Part shown: positions 25,637-39,021 of the stretch, piece after piece | Position numbering within the stretch: the first letter of the stretch is position 1 | Layout of the letters: the number at the start of each line of letters is the position of its first letter | Source: Struthio camelus | Lineage: Eukaryota > Chordata > Aves > Struthioniformes > Struthionidae | Reading direction: 5' to 3' | Assembly: GCF_040807025.1 (NCBI RefSeq) | Contig: NC_090956.1 | Span: 5,258,517 to 5,322,516, forward strand | Length of the DNA: 64,000 bases | The notes under the pieces: model-generated | Databases searched by the model: none | Told to the model about the DNA's origin: nothing | Seen by the model: only the letters and a program-made list of their open reading frames with translations | Program-made: the position numbers and the translations under genes

Positions 25637-26670
25637 CTAGGAAAGCAGCAAGGAGAAAAATGGCATTAACAGTGTGACTTGGCACTCCCTTCTGCTCATC
25701 GAAAATTAATTGCCATTAATTGCATGTTTCAGCCACAGGCAGTGGACAAGCTCTCCTGAAGGCTGCTCAACTACATGCATATATATTAGAATACCCCGCA
25801 AGATTCACCCCTATAAAGGGATTTATTTATGATGGGAAGACTTATACTAGTCCAGATGGAAGTGGTCTCCTCTGAGATCTGCACTAGCACCCACAGTGAT
25901 CTGAGCTGGCTAGAGCAGCCACTAGCCATCTGGGTGCCTCCCGAATACCTCCGGTGAGCGTATCAGCATTCCTGTTATTCGACAGAGCAAGTAAACCCAA
26001 AGCAATCTGATACATTAATCAGTCCTAATCACACAGAATTTGCCTGCTTTTTACATTGCAGAACGGACTTCATGATCCAAGCTAAGCTAAGCTTTGCAAA
26101 CTAACGTTAAGAGTTGGGCTTGGCTGGAAGAACTGTGGCTTTGCATGAACTGGCGCCTGGCAGACTAGTGTCGCTGGAGTGCTGCTTCCTTCACGACACC
26201 AGCAGCGATGTCTTTAGCCGGTGTTGGCCGGCAGCGTGGCACAGCCCACAGAGTAAGCCTGCAGGCAGCACGCTTCTGCGCCATGTGTTTTTAAGCAGAA
26301 ATGAGTTTTTGTTTGCATTGTAAAGCTACGGAAGTTGTTAGAAATGCAGTGCCTTCTGAATAACTGATGAGAACGGTCCAGCAGGGTAATCTTGGTTCTC
26401 AACAGCCATGCTGACATTTATATTGATGCGCATGCAGCCTTGGTACTGTTCTGGTCCCTGATCCATATCTGTAATCCTATATTCACTTGAATACGATGGA
26501 AAGAACTTTCAACAAGATGGATGCTGTTAGCAGTAAGCACAAAACCAACTATAATTAAAAATGCCAGTCAATAATTTTGAGCGTAGGACTTGAACGTTAA
26601 TCTAAATGGACTTTTTTTGAGCAGCAGTCAGTACCCAGCACTTCCAATAACAAAATGACTGTCTACACGT

Positions 26671-26730
26671 AGGGCCAAATTCTCAGGTAGCCTAAGCCAG
26701 CATAGCTCTTAAGGATCTGACTCCACAAGT
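26671..26730. mobile_element. Remnant of palindromic amniote repeat
   Basis: Contains GGGCCAAATTCTCAG followed by CCAGCATAGCTCTTAAGGAT. These words belong, in that order, to an old palindromic repeat family frequent in reptiles and birds. Only one arm is recognisable. Confidence 0.35.
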
Positions 26731-27019
26731 ATCCCATTGGGCTTCTACTTTTAGTTGACAGAATTGTTTAGCGATGTCTTTTGCTCTGTAGGTCCCACAG
26801 CAATGGGAATCCTATGAGAACTTCTGCACCAATACTAATCCAGCATATGAGCTGCCTGCTTTGAAAGCAAGCCCCCTGCACGGGGAGACACTGGCATCAT
26901 CATGACCTCTGCAGACTCAAGGTGTTATCAAGGGAATGATAAAGCAGGAGCCAGAAGCTCTACCTGGAGTGACTTGTTCCATTGCTGCAATATACAGCCA
27001 GAATCTGTTCTGATTTGCT

Positions 27020-27105
27020 TTATGTTCACCCAAGTGTAAGCCAATTCAAGTCACCACAGCAGTTCCAGAACTGTGCTGGTATAACAGAGTGAAATTTGAC
27101 CCTGA
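27020..27105. mobile_element. Possible remnant of palindromic amniote repeat
   Basis: Ends with GCTGGTATAACAGAGTG and AAATTTGACCC, which resembles the right end of the same palindromic family (GGTGTAAC...AATTTGGCCC). The left part is poorly preserved. Confidence 0.3.
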
Positions 27106-28299
27106 GCCTATTTCTGTGCAACGGGGAACGACAGCAAAGATGGATTGATTAACACTGCAGGTGCATTTCCATGTGAATGTTTTAACTTTGGCATCAGTAA
27201 ATATTGGCTCAGTAATTTGTAACGTGCTGCATGGCTAGCAACACACACAATGACTAACAACCCCCAAACTGCGTCTTTTCTGATCGTGAGGACCGGCAGT
27301 CTCAGTGGATGCAAAAAGCAGACTGAAACGTTACTGTTCTAGCTACGTTTGAGAAATGCTGAAGAACAGGTAATTCTTCTGTCATGCTTAAAATTCAGAC
27401 CAATACATTATTCACCAGCATGATCAGAGTATAATGAAGTTATCATAATACACCATTGTTATGTATTAGTTGCATATTACAATGGCTATAAAACAAGAGA
27501 TGAAATACTGACTTCCCTTTCACAGGGCAATATAAGGCTAGATTACTTCTACCATGTAAAGTTACAAAGTAATAAAAAAGAAGCTCGGGATTTAGTTTCT
27601 CTGAGGAGGGTGGAGTGAGGGATGCATTTTCAAATTTAGATTGTTGCAACCACCAATACTAAAAAGATGCATCTCAGACTATAAAATATTGTCGTAATTG
27701 CTAGAACTATGTGAGCTTTCATAAGCACATTTGCAAACAGCTATAACAGAATTTCAGCCTGTTGTGAATTGTCTGAAAAGCAATTTGTTTACATTGAGAA
27801 GCCACTTAAACGGGGAAGAAAAGGCAAGAATAAAAACAAATGTTCATCTTTCATTGCAACAAACGCAGTCCTTGCCCCCAACACGCACTCTCTTTCTCAC
27901 TCATTTTCCTAAAGCAGCCAGGGTGCACAGCGCAGAATAGCTTGCAGACCGAGCAAGTGTAACTTTTGCCCCTCTTTCTAGATGTAGCTTGCAATCAGAT
28001 GTATCCAGACTAAAAAGCCTTTTATTTCAGTGGCAAACTTTGCAACTAAATACCGTTGCCCACACTTGTGAAGCCATCCGTCCCATCTCTCCCCTATCCC
28101 TCAGCACCAGATTTGCTGTAAATGTTAGAAGTTCAGTTGAAAGAGAATTCATGAGAAGGTTACCTAGCACAGCACCAGATCAGCCTTTAAGTGCAGTAGA
28201 AAATCATTAGTATACTGTACACAGCATTTTCCACTCGGTTTGGGGAGGAAGGCACAGCAGGTATACCGACTGCATCTTAACTCAGAGAAACCCCTGAGA

Positions 28300-28760
28300 G
28301 CAGCAAGGTTTTGCAGCCGCAGACTCCCCCAGAGAGGGGAAGGGCGGCCGGTGCCGGGCGCTTCCCGCTTACTGCACGGCGAGCCGCAGCGCAACCGCTC
28401 ACAGATGCTGTCGCTTCGGTAATATCTGTCCCTTCCTTCATCTCACGCTGCCTTTGGGTGCTCCAAAAGGAGGCCTAAACATCCAGTGCAAAAGGGAGAG
28501 CTCCTCAGAGAAAAGAAATTTGTCTTTGCTTCCTGGTTTTATAAACACCTCCCCGCACCCGGCCCCAGCCTCGCTGCCTGCCGACACGAGAGTCGAGCTT
28601 TCTCTTCCAGCCTCGACTGGAAGACCCTCCGATCCGGGAGCTGCACGCGCACGCGTGGAGAGAAGGTCCGAACGACGGGGAAGGCAGAACCGCCTCGGCC
28701 CCCGACCCGCGCCGCGGCTGGCGAGACGGAAAGCTGTCCATTATGTGTTTTTGGCCCTCC
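28300..28760. promoter_or_regulatory. Intronic CpG-rich patch
   Basis: A cluster of CpG (28320-28420 and 28600-28740, with CGCGCACGCG and CCGCGCCGCGG words) inside an otherwise CpG-poor intron. Such patches often mark an alternative promoter, enhancer RNA start or antisense transcript. No coding exon or clear core promoter element was identified next to it. Confidence 0.45.
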
Positions 28761-29222
28761 TCTCTTGGAGTAAGAGCAGGGCTGCGCCGTAAAACCTCCT
28801 CCTGATCCCGCATTAGGAGGTTTCTGAGGGGAAAAGCAGCGGAGAATTAAGGGCTGGCTAAATAGCGTTCCCGCTCCGAAGGACAGTGTTCACAGGGGGA
28901 TGTGTTTGTCACAGGCGAAGGTCTGGATCCGATGCAAGCGCCCAAGAGGACGAGAATGGGAAGTGAAGGCTGACAAACTGTCAGCCCCTGCACGCCGTTC
29001 GTGAGCGGAGGCGAACCAAAGGCCCCATGGCAGATGCCGTCAATGCAGCTGCACCCTTCACTTTGAATTTACTGACTTCTGCTGGTTCGTGTCCATGGTT
29101 GACACTGCACTCCCTCATTTGTTTAAAAATAAATAGAAAAGGAAGAAAACACAAAAATGTTACTCAAGAGACCAGAAAGAAAACTGAAGAGAGATCTGCC
29201 TTTGGGGGTGTGCGAAGCAAAA

Positions 29223-29248
29223 AACCTCAGCGTTTAACCTCAGCGTTT
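29223..29248. repeat. 13-bp tandem pair
   Basis: Two adjacent identical copies of AACCTCAGCGTTT. A small local slippage duplication. Confidence 0.9.
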
Positions 29249-31954
29249 ATGGGAAGGAAAATCCCCGCTCCAAGTAGAAGGGTTCTTCCCCAAAACGTCT
29301 GCTGCCTTCATGGAACGGATCATTTGGGGCAACCAAAGAAAGCGTTTGCCTGATTTGCCTGGTGTCCCAGATTCATGATTTCTGGCTGATCTGAGACTTA
29401 AATGGCCTGTTCATGCCAGCCAGAGTGTTAGAAATATTATTACTGGAAACATGTTAAGACACAATTCTCTCCCACTGGGCTTAAGACCTGCCCTACTTGG
29501 GAAAAGCCAACAAACAAAACCCAAAATGCAGGCTGGGGGAGAGAAAGCAGAAGAGGAAATCTCTGTCCTCTTGTCCCAGGCAGAAGGCTTCTCCTGAGGT
29601 GCAACTCTAAAAGTCCTTAAAGCACAGAGGACAGAGAGCAAGCCTTGGACACTGCATGAAGTTGGGAGACAAAGGACAAGAGAGCTCTTCTCTGCTCCCT
29701 CTGGCAGTGCTGGAGCCTTGCCATCGCTATGCCTTTTTTGTTTTTTCCTCTGCACGTAGAAATAGAGGACACTATCTAACACCCATTTCTCAGCCAGCCC
29801 AGTTGATGCCTAGGGAGTGCTCGCTATGGCAGTGACAGAGGCTGCTTAACTGTAATGCCCAAGGAGCTGAAGTGGAATCCATTTCTCCAGAGAGAGAGGA
29901 GTTGAAGGAAAGGAGAGAACGCTTCCGTTTCTGTAATGCTTTCCTCTAGCACAGATTGCTCTGGAAAAAATCAATATTTTTTGTGTGCCTGTTCCACGCC
30001 TGTGTCGGAGTATATTCAAAATGCACAGGAGGTACCCAGTCTGGTCCCCTTCCACAAAGCCTGGAGAGAAACAGGAAGATCAAAGGAACAATCACAGTTG
30101 CCTGCTGCCACCACCACTAAACCCAGCAGAGCAGGAGGAACCCAGGGAGACACAGCAGGACAATGAAAGGGAAGTGACAAAAAGAGGGAAGGTTTGCCAT
30201 TTATGACAGAAACCCACCCTCCTGCTCTGATAGAAGAATCTTGGCAGAAAGCTACAGCAGGGAAAATGAGATGATACAGCATTTAATGTTTGGGGTAATG
30301 AGGCCTATAATAGATGACACTTGAGATGTGAAATACTAAGGTAGTGGTATTGCATTTAAATACTGGCAACAAGCTGAAGCTTTTCATCTGTCTATTTAAT
30401 GCCCCTTTTTGATCTCAGAAGGATGAATATCTTCTCCTTCCTTGATTTTATGTGAAGGGCACAAGTCAACTGCTTTTCTCTTAGACATCACCTACTTAAA
30501 AACAAAGGTTGCTCCAATCCTTGCTCTAATACTCATACAAATCACTGTGCAGAAGCAAATTCTTATAATTATATTAAAACAGAAGCTGATCTGAATGACC
30601 AACCCTGGCAGGAGGAATTAGTTCCCTGCTTTCGTTAAGCTCAAAATTCAGATTTCAAACTCCACTGTGCAGAGACGAGGAAGAAAAGCAGTACTGAAAT
30701 GAAGCTGAAGCTTGCGTGAGATAAGCAAACGTTCCAATTAGTCCGTCTCCTCTGTTGGATCACATTTCACGCTTTCTACAGCCGCAGCCACAACTAAGGA
30801 GGAGAATCCAGCATACAAATGGCTAGTTCATTTACTACAGCAGCATGAATAGGATTAAAATAATCTGAAGAGGAATTAAATGCCTCAACAGTCAGGTTGC
30901 AAGAGCAGGAGAATAAGACCTCTTCTGTGTTTGTTTCCAGGATCAGTGGAGTGGCGCCAGTAGGAATGATCCAAGGTTAATGCAAGACTGTTTTCTTCGT
31001 GCTCAAAAAGAGCGGGCCACAAATCCTACAGCGCATCCTTAGGCACGAACTGTAAAACGTTCATTCACATCCAAAGGTGAGATGACACCTGACAAATCTG
31101 CGACACCGCCACTCACATGACAGGGTTGTCTTTTGCATGAGAACATTTGTTTAGAAGTTTTATGGCTTGTTTCACAGAGATAGGAGAATAGATTACAGTT
31201 TGTTATTTTTCCTGTTCTAAAGTAAGATGTGAATGACAGTAGGTTCACTGAGGTATCTTACAGAAATGTGTAAGTTAATGGAGCTCCTGCATTTTAAGTT
31301 GGGATTCTTTCCATAGAGCACTTTGAATTTTTCAGCTTGCAGACAATCTGTACATGGGGTACAAGTTGCTCTCTAAAATACTCTTCCTCAAAATCCCCTG
31401 CTTTTTGGGGCAAATGTAAGCTGGCTGGCAAAAGTCAGTGAATAAGTTTTGGTTTCAGTTGCTATCTGAACAATACTGCCCAAATAAAACAGGATATTTT
31501 GCGCCCACGAGCAAATAAGGGCAGGAATCAGCAAGCTGATGTAGGGGAAATGGAAGCACTGGATGTCATTCCATAATTAAGAAAACTCGATCGCTCTGGG
31601 AGACGCCAGTGCTTTGAGAAGGTACACATTTTTCTTCATTTTGCTTTGAAAACAACTGTCACATTAAATGACAGAAATTAGAAACAGAGAATCACAGTGG
31701 AGCCTCACTACAGAGCAAGTTCTAGCCAATATAGGAGCGGAAATACGCATCTTTAGTGATGATCACAGAACTGCAGCCTATGATTTTGTTACTGGTCTGC
31801 TTACAACTAATTAAAATCATTGGATATAACTGCAACCCTATATTCAAGACACATTGCAAGAAAAAGGTATGATCCTTTATATAACCGAACAGATAAACAT
31901 TCATTTAATCAACACAAAATCAAGCAACGTGTAAGCACCTAAAAGTGAAAAGGA

Positions 31955-32470
31955 GAAGAACAATCAGCCAACAAGGATTTGTCAAATATAAATCATGTCT
32001 AATCTCCTTCTGCGACAAGGTAATAGACCTTGCCCTGTCTACTAAGAAAGAGTAGACATCATCTACCCTGACTTCAGCAAAGCTTTTGACACCGTGACAT
32101 TCAAACATGGCCTACATGAAACAAGTATCTTGTAGTAGATGCATCACTGGCTGGAAAACTGTACTCAGACAACAGTTATCAACATTCACTGTCAGAGTGG
32201 AGGGAATTTATCAAATGAGACCCCACAGGAGTCTGGCAGTACTCAACATTTTTGTTAATGACTTAGATACCAGAAGATGGGCACTTGTTAAATTTGCAAA
32301 GTGATACCAAGCTGAAAGAGGCTGAAAAACAGGCTGGAACATAGCTGCTCTGTGTTCTAGTCAAACTGGGAAAATATTCTGGAAAAAGTACATCGCAATT
32401 CAGTAAGGAGGAATGCAAATCCCTCAAAGCAAAGCAGTTCAGGGAAAGGACCAAGGAAAACTCGCTGGTT
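31955..32470 (+). mobile_element. CR1 LINE fragment (reverse transcriptase, decayed)
   Basis: The + strand translates in broken frames to CR1 reverse-transcriptase words: GFVKYKS near 31975, then DIIYPDFSKAFDTV near 32060, then LNIFVNDLD near 32245, and KFAK followed by DTKLK-like sequence near 32295. CR1 is the main LINE of birds and reptiles. This 5'- and 3'-truncated copy lies antisense to SDK1, has stops and frame breaks, and cannot encode a working enzyme. Confidence 0.88.
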
Positions 32471-32985
32471 TTGAGGAGATTCCTTTCACCCACCTCACAT
32501 GCATCCTGCCAAACAAATGGGGAAAGCTATGTTCACACACTGCTAAAAGTCCAGGTCCTGCTTATAATAACACTGATTAGCTGCTGTGTTCTGCTGCACA
32601 AGGGGAGAGAATTCAGTCTGCGGTCCTGAAAATACAGTTTGCAAGTACTTAAGGGTCCTTGTGCCTGAAAGATGCTGTAAGCATTTAAGTGAATTTTAAT
32701 TATTAATTATATTAGTTTATCAGTTGGATGATTTACCAATGATGTAGCAGAGGGAAACCCAGAGTGCTCAGTGTAATTTTCTGTGACTATTTAACAGCCA
32801 ACAATCTGACATATCACATAATAAACTAGAGAAGGTGTAATACTGGATGGTAATAGCTTTCCCTCACAAAATCCTATTACCTTACCGGGATGATCAACAA
32901 CCTCTTCCACTGCAGGGCGGGTTTCAGTTTGGCCTGAAGGAAGGGAATTCCTGATACCATGCACTCCATGTTTCCCACAGCTTAC

Positions 32986-33111
32986 CTGAGGGCCGTGCCT
33001 CTATAATGTATCCAGTTGTGGGTTTTTCTCCTGAATCTCCCTCAGTCCACTGCAGCGTCAGTCCAGAAGCAGATTTTGTCACCAGAATTTCCTGAGGGGA
33101 GCCAGGAGACC
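32986..33111 (-). CDS. SDK1: SDK1 exon: first half of FN3-13
   Basis: This exon is 126 bp, with acceptor CTTCAG above 33111 and donor GTAAGC at 32985; phase 1 in and out. It encodes SPGSPQEILVTKSASGLTLQ, the core tryptophan with TEGDSGEKP, and TTGYIIEARPS. It opens the last, membrane-proximal FN3 domain. The acceptor tract on the transcript is short but contains CCTTCAG. Confidence 0.95.
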
Positions 33112-34318
33112 CTGAAGGATGAAGTGAGAATAGCAAACAGTAGTGATATCAGAGACCTACTGCAGAATTCCTTCTTATGTCTACTGACACAGGAAAACAA
33201 AAGCCAGACGTTATCGGTCAGCATGTTAACATTACAAAACAGCCCAAACGGGCTACTGGCCTCAATTTTTCACTGGTTCTAGTATCGTCAATTAAATAGC
33301 AAATGCTGGGTTTTACTGGCACCTCTGTAAAGAAGGAAGGAGTAAAAACACTGTCATTTTAACAGTTTGCGTATCTGCAACATCTGCACATCGCCACTGC
33401 TATTTCTGCCTTCAGAGGTGGAATCAGCCTCTGAGTTTCAGAGAGTTCTTTGCTAAAGCTGCCTGTACATTCACTTGGGAACATGTCACTGCCATGTTAA
33501 AGAGGATTCATGGTTTCTACTGTCTATGACTGGGCATGATCCACTGGGCTACTATCCCAGATACTAGATAAAGAGGACACTGGGATAAAATCAAAGCCTG
33601 CTGGCACCCAGATGGGTGGAATCGCCAGATGTGGCCCGTTGATGGATGGAGCAACTATTTCCTTGAGCTGGGAAGGAAGCAAAAATAAGAATTGTGATCG
33701 TTGCACGAAGGATTTATGGTCTACTGGACAATCTAATATCACTGGAGGTCCTCTACCTTTTTAGATTATCTATTTATCAGAATCACTAATAATAATAATA
33801 AAAACTCTACTGCTTTGGCATACACATTGAACCAAGGCGGGAATCCTGAAGTTCAGCTTGCTGCTCCTCTCAGCATACAAGGAAACCTGCAGATATATTC
33901 CTGTGCACGAACCAAAGTGTCAGGAGGGTGTAATTCTAAATTCTTACTCATTTTAAATACAGGAACCTCCACTGATTTAGACAGAGTTTTTCCACTTCAA
34001 CTCCAAAGCATACCAGTACAATCAGAACAAGGGACCATGCTCTCAGGCTGTATTGAATTCCCTGGCTAGCCAGTTTGTGCTATAATTTATTAACACGGCT
34101 TTGTTTATTCACATTAGCCTTTTAGCCTTCAGAAAAAAAAGAAACATCTTTTTCATGGACAGTTGTGAAACCCACTGAATCATGCCCTGAGGTCCCATGA
34201 CAAAACTTCTCCTTGGCTTGGAACTACATGTTAAGCGTTGAATGCACTACTCACTGCTGTTGGACTGTGTTTATACAACTGGATCTAGCTTGCCATGTGC
34301 TTTTATGGTTCCACTTAC
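33112..34318 (-). other. SDK1: SDK1 intron (1,207 bp)
   Basis: GT-AG intron between FN3-12 and FN3-13. It includes a short AAT microsatellite (33786-33801). Nothing else recognised. Confidence 0.75.
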
Positions 34319-34480
34319 CTTCTGCTGGCCCCGCTGTGACATTGGCTTGCAATTCAGGCCCATAGGCAATGGTTCTGGCTTGCACTTGGAATAAATAGGT
34401 CATGCCCTTGGTGAGATCTCGGACCTTCAGCCAGCGTTGCCAATTTCCTTTTATGTCCACGGTCACCACCTTACTCACCC
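34319..34480 (-). CDS. SDK1: SDK1 exon: second half of FN3-12
   Basis: This exon is 162 bp, with acceptor TTCCAG above 34480 and donor GTAAGT at 34318; phase 1 in and out. It encodes [40 protein letters not shown] and [14 protein letters not shown]. The L-T-K-G-x-T-Y-x-F-x-V-x-A pattern is the E-F strand signature of FN3. NVT is a sequon. The residues match SDK1 almost one for one from memory. Confidence 0.96.
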
Positions 34481-37400
34481 CTGGAATAGCCACATAGATG
34501 AAAAATAAGAAAAGGTTGCAAGGCAAAAAATAAATCAAGTGGAGCTTATCATATCTAGAAAGTAAGTAGAATCATCTAACAGTTTGCTAAGAAAGTATTT
34601 CTTACAATTAGCAGGAGTTTAAGTAGTGATAATAGCCAATTTTCAGCACTGATAAGTATAATTAGAGTTTAAGCTTGATAAGTGGGTACTGACAAAAAGA
34701 AAACCTTATAACACAACTGGGAAATTACCAAGAGACTACAAGCAACTTCACTAATTACTCTGGGAAGAATGCAGGAGGTAAACGAAGAGGACTGCATGCT
34801 GCAGATTCCTTCCTAAGCAAGGATTTCTCTGCTGCTTCTTTGCCAAGCAACCTGCAATGCTGCTCAGGGGAAAAAATAAGGGCCAGCTTCTTTCCTTTTA
34901 TCCTGTCCTGTCACTTCCACCAATGCTAAGTGAATACAGAATAAAGGACATACATCTCACGAATAACTTATGGGTAATAAATGCCACTGCAACGTGGGAT
35001 GCAATCAAAGCATTATTTACTTGGACAAGGCCAATGTCATCACTTGTGTTTCACTCTTTTCAGCTTGGTGGAGTTTCAAGGTGTGCTAAATGCCCACACT
35101 GTAGACGTTGGTGCAGCGAGGGGAGCCTTAAGGCTGTCCTCCAAAGACCCTCTGAAAGCTGTACTACCCCAGAACAACTCAGGCAGAGCTATCTCAAAGT
35201 AACGTGCCCTCACTAGTCATGCAGAGCCTCCAGTTTTCTACAGTTGTGTAAATTGTCCTGGATTCTCTCCAGACCTTGAAGTATGACCAAGATAGCATAA
35301 AAGTGATCTAAAACCACTTTAGTGACCACTCAGCTCATCTTATCTTATGAACTCATACATACGCTTACTATTTTACTAATGATTCCTTGGGTTCAGACTG
35401 GGAGATTCTGAGGATTGAACTTCTTTCTCACTCACCAAGAATTTTTCTTATATAGAAGAACTAAAATTCATGCTATTTCCTTCATCAGTGTTTATAGCCA
35501 GTCTTACATTTAGGTTCTCAATGATTCTAGGTTGATACTGCACAAAGGGCGGCGTGGTAATGACTACTTTGAAAAAAACTATAGTTTCCATTGAAATTTT
35601 CTAAAAGCAACTTAATGAGAAGAATTTAAAATAGAAAATACTTTACAGAACTAAAAGTTTGAATTGAAAGAGTCCTTTTAGTATTTTCTGGTTCTGTAAA
35701 TGTACGTAACACATTTCAAACCAAGAAGATTAGAAGTGAGAAAATGATTTTCCCACTAGAGAAGGGTGTTTGCTAGTTTGTCTCTCCAGAAAAATGCAAA
35801 GGAAGAAGTTTTCCAATTTGGATGCTTATTTTATGCAAATCAAGTTGCTTCTTTCAGTGTTTATCAGTTAAACAAAGAATAATGTCCAAATGATTTCCAT
35901 TCAAAGTTTTCTTCCAGTTACCGTTTGTAATCCAGAGAATCTTTCCCTAGTTAACGAGGAAGCAGTAAAAGTGCTCCTTCCTTTCCTAGGTGTACTATTT
36001 CATTTCTTAGAGACAAATCAGGAAGCATTTGTCATTTCAAAGTAATGTTCCAAAAAAAAAAAAAAAGGAAACAGAAAAAAAGAGTAAAAAAAAAGGCTCT
36101 AGGGCAGTTTTGCTGTCTGTAATTGTCTAAAACATAACACAGTGTTAAACCATAAAAGGTAAAACAAGGAAAAGACTCTACTAGAAAACAAATCACTGTT
36201 AGAAAGTTTTGCAGAACAAGCAGGTTTTAAATGGTGGTTCATCAGTGGGAGGGCAGGAGGGGGTGAGGGGGCACAGCCTAAAGTCACAAATGAGTAGAAA
36301 GTCAAAAGATGCAGGAAAAAGGCTCCAATGGATCTGGTCCACCAGTGTGGTCACTCTGCACTGGAGGAATGTGAGACCTGGGGTTGGAAGGATCCTCCTG
36401 GATCTCACGCTTGGGCACCTGCCGAGCTTGGCATGCCTCGCGCTCTGGTTGCACTCAGAATCTTTGCATGCTCCATCTTAAAATGACTTTGGTTTGACCC
36501 TGCTCTCTAAATAAATGAGTATGGCTTTTCTATCTAAGAAAAATGATGGCTTCTAGGAAGGGATACTTACCACAGAGGGAGAATAAATATTTTTGAGGGG
36601 AGAAAAATGTTGGCAGAAGAGCAAATGGGTAGAAACTGGAGAATAAATGTAGGCAAACTTTTAGAATCTGAGGAAAAGCCCTCCATAACCTCCCTCCTCA
36701 GATAAGAAATCTTCTATAGAGAAAGGAGAAACAAATAGAAGCAAGACATAGCACAGGTAGGAAAGAGAAGAGAAGATGAGGATATGAGGATCATGTCATA
36801 TTCTCACAGAGGAAATATGATTTAACACATCCCTATTTCCAGGGAAAAAATGGATTCTTTAACATTTTGTAGGAATATAAGGCAGGGAACGCCCACAGAA
36901 CCCAAACATCCTATACACTCGCTCCACATTTCCCAGTCAGAATTATAAATGCTTTCTGCATTAGCTCTCTGTGCTCAGATCTGCTAGCAGTAAAGGACGA
37001 AAGTGCTTTTATTCTCCTGTTTTCATCCCTGGGTATAATTTTCTCAGTGCGCAAGACACGGATTTTCAAACTATATAGAATACCTTTATTCCTTACAGAG
37101 GAAACAAATACTAGTGATTGATATCCTTATTTCTTTGGAAAAGAGTTTAAAATGGATTGGCAATGGCTGACATTACTATCTGTGCTGTCACACTACTGAA
37201 GACGGACATCCTATTGAACTATTGGCTGTCTACCAAGAGCATAAAAATATTAATAAGACCATTCCAGAATTTTGTAATCTTCTCTAATTCAGCTTTGGAA
37301 TGAATTTATATTTGTTTCCAGAGAAATTGCCAATTCCTTTTCTGTTGCTGTTCTGTCCAATTAATAAAGTATTTATGGCCATCACATTGCAGTGGACAGA

Positions 37401-37934
37401 GTTTAAATCTAGCGCTGAGTGAAAAATGCTGCTTAGAAACTCAGTATAAACAGATACAACTAAATCTCTAGGACTGCTTTTCTCCCCTGTCAAAAGTAGC
37501 AGTGCTACCAGTGATGACTAGCACATACAATGCCTGGACAATCTTTGCGATAACAGAAGTGACACATGATGTGATAAGCAACACAAATGAGTCTGACGAC
37601 TATTCTGGGATGGAGCCCACTCAGCAATTTTAAAACACAACGCAGGAAGACAATCAAGCACTCACAGGCTGAGTTTGTTCTTCTTTCCGACAGCAGGTAA
37701 CAATGGCAGTATAATGACTTTTCAAATCATACAGGAATATAGTTTGTGCAAGAAAATGAGAGAGGACAGACAAAAGCTATATTCCATGATATTATAGTTT
37801 ACTTAACAGTTTTGGCAAAAGTGAAATTGTTTTACTTACCCTCTGCCACCTGGAAAATTGGGCAGAGATAAAACATATGACAGTGCTTTTCTGTCATTCC
37901 CCCATGAATATGTATGATCTTAAACCTTTCTTAC
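34481..37934 (-). other. SDK1: SDK1 intron (3,454 bp)
   Basis: GT-AG intron splitting FN3-12. AT-rich, with an A-run near 36050-36066 and a purine-rich + strand stretch (36720-36790). No exon, RNA gene or clear repeat recognised. Confidence 0.7.
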
Positions 37935-38072
37935 CCTGGACCGGAGCCAAAGGCTCATAGACTACTCGATAACCCTGCAGGACTCCATTTGCAGCTGTCG
38001 GCTCGCCCCAAGATACATTGAGTGTTGTGCAAGTGATTTCGGAGAACGCCAAGAAGCTGGGAGCACTGGGTG
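37935..38072 (-). CDS. SDK1: SDK1 exon: first half of FN3-12
   Basis: This exon is 138 bp, with acceptor TTTCAG above 38072 and donor GTAAGA at 37934; phase 1 in and out. It encodes [20 protein letters not shown], then [18 protein letters not shown] and PLAPVQ. The W of NVSW is the core FN3 tryptophan and the NVS triplet is a sequon. A cysteine sits at SEIT-C, where I recall serine in human SDK1. FN3 domains normally lack cysteines, so this may be a free thiol near the B strand. Confidence 0.95.
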
Positions 38073-39021
38073 CTGAAAGAATTACAAATATTTTGAATTG
38101 CAGTGGGAATAGTCAATCTGATATACATATCAATTACAAAACATTGGGTTTTGTCCAGCATAAATCTAAAGAAAACAGGCTGAGAAAGGGATATACCAGT
38201 TGTATCAAAACTTCTTGTAATCAGTCAGAAATACAGCTTGTCCTAAGAAAAAGCAGCCACTCAACTGCAAAACTAAATCCCAAAAGAAAGGAAGGAGATA
38301 TAACTTAGAAGGAAAAGATCCTCATAGGGACACTGACTTGGGCCTTTGTTCTCTACTCAGTTGCTGAATTTCAAAAATCTTGCAGGAATTTCATATGTTT
38401 GAAATCCACTGTCATCTTTGGTGGAAACGGGCTGCAGACGCTGACATTTCTCAAGGTTAATTTCCTTAGAAAACTAGCTAAAATGCAGGGCTCAAAGACA
38501 GAAGGGTACTAAGTCCAAGTGCACATTTTTCCTCATACCCAGCAACAACAGCACTTCCCTTCACTCGGTGTTGGCGTGCTCCCTCCTGGGATCAGCATCC
38601 AACACAGAGGCAGCTCATTCTGACTGCGTGGCTTTTGTAACTTAAAAAAAGAGGAGTTATCAAAAGCACAATACTGCTCTCATTTAACCGGGGTTTTTCC
38701 AGTCACTGGAGATGAGTTACTCCAATTTTCAGATGTGATGGTAGAGGCCAGGCCAGACCTATAGTTTCATCATGGATCAGCTTCTGAAGAGATCCCTCAT
38801 TCACCCAGTCTGGTCTAGTTTTTACAGTATTGTTCATTTTCATCCTAAAATCCTTTCCCAAATGGTTGACTTATTTGATCCACGTTTTTCCTCCAAGACC
38901 ATTACAATGTAATGCCCTATCCGAAAACTAACTCTAAAATCCAATGCCACCTCTCCCCCTGCTCATTTCCCTTAGCCGCTCCACCAAGCCAGTGCTTTGG
39001 AACAAGAACACAATCTCATAC
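38073..39021 (-). other. SDK1: SDK1 intron (949 bp)
   Basis: GT-AG intron between FN3-11 and FN3-12. No features recognised inside. Confidence 0.75.

Larger units (their letters stand above)
25637..32985 (-). other. SDK1: SDK1 intron (7,349 bp)
   Basis: GT-AG intron splitting FN3-13. It holds a CpG-rich patch (about 28300-28760), a CR1 reverse-transcriptase fragment (31955-32470), a 13-bp tandem pair (29223-29248), and palindrome-type repeat remnants near 26670-26730 and 27020-27105. No additional exon recognised. Confidence 0.7.
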
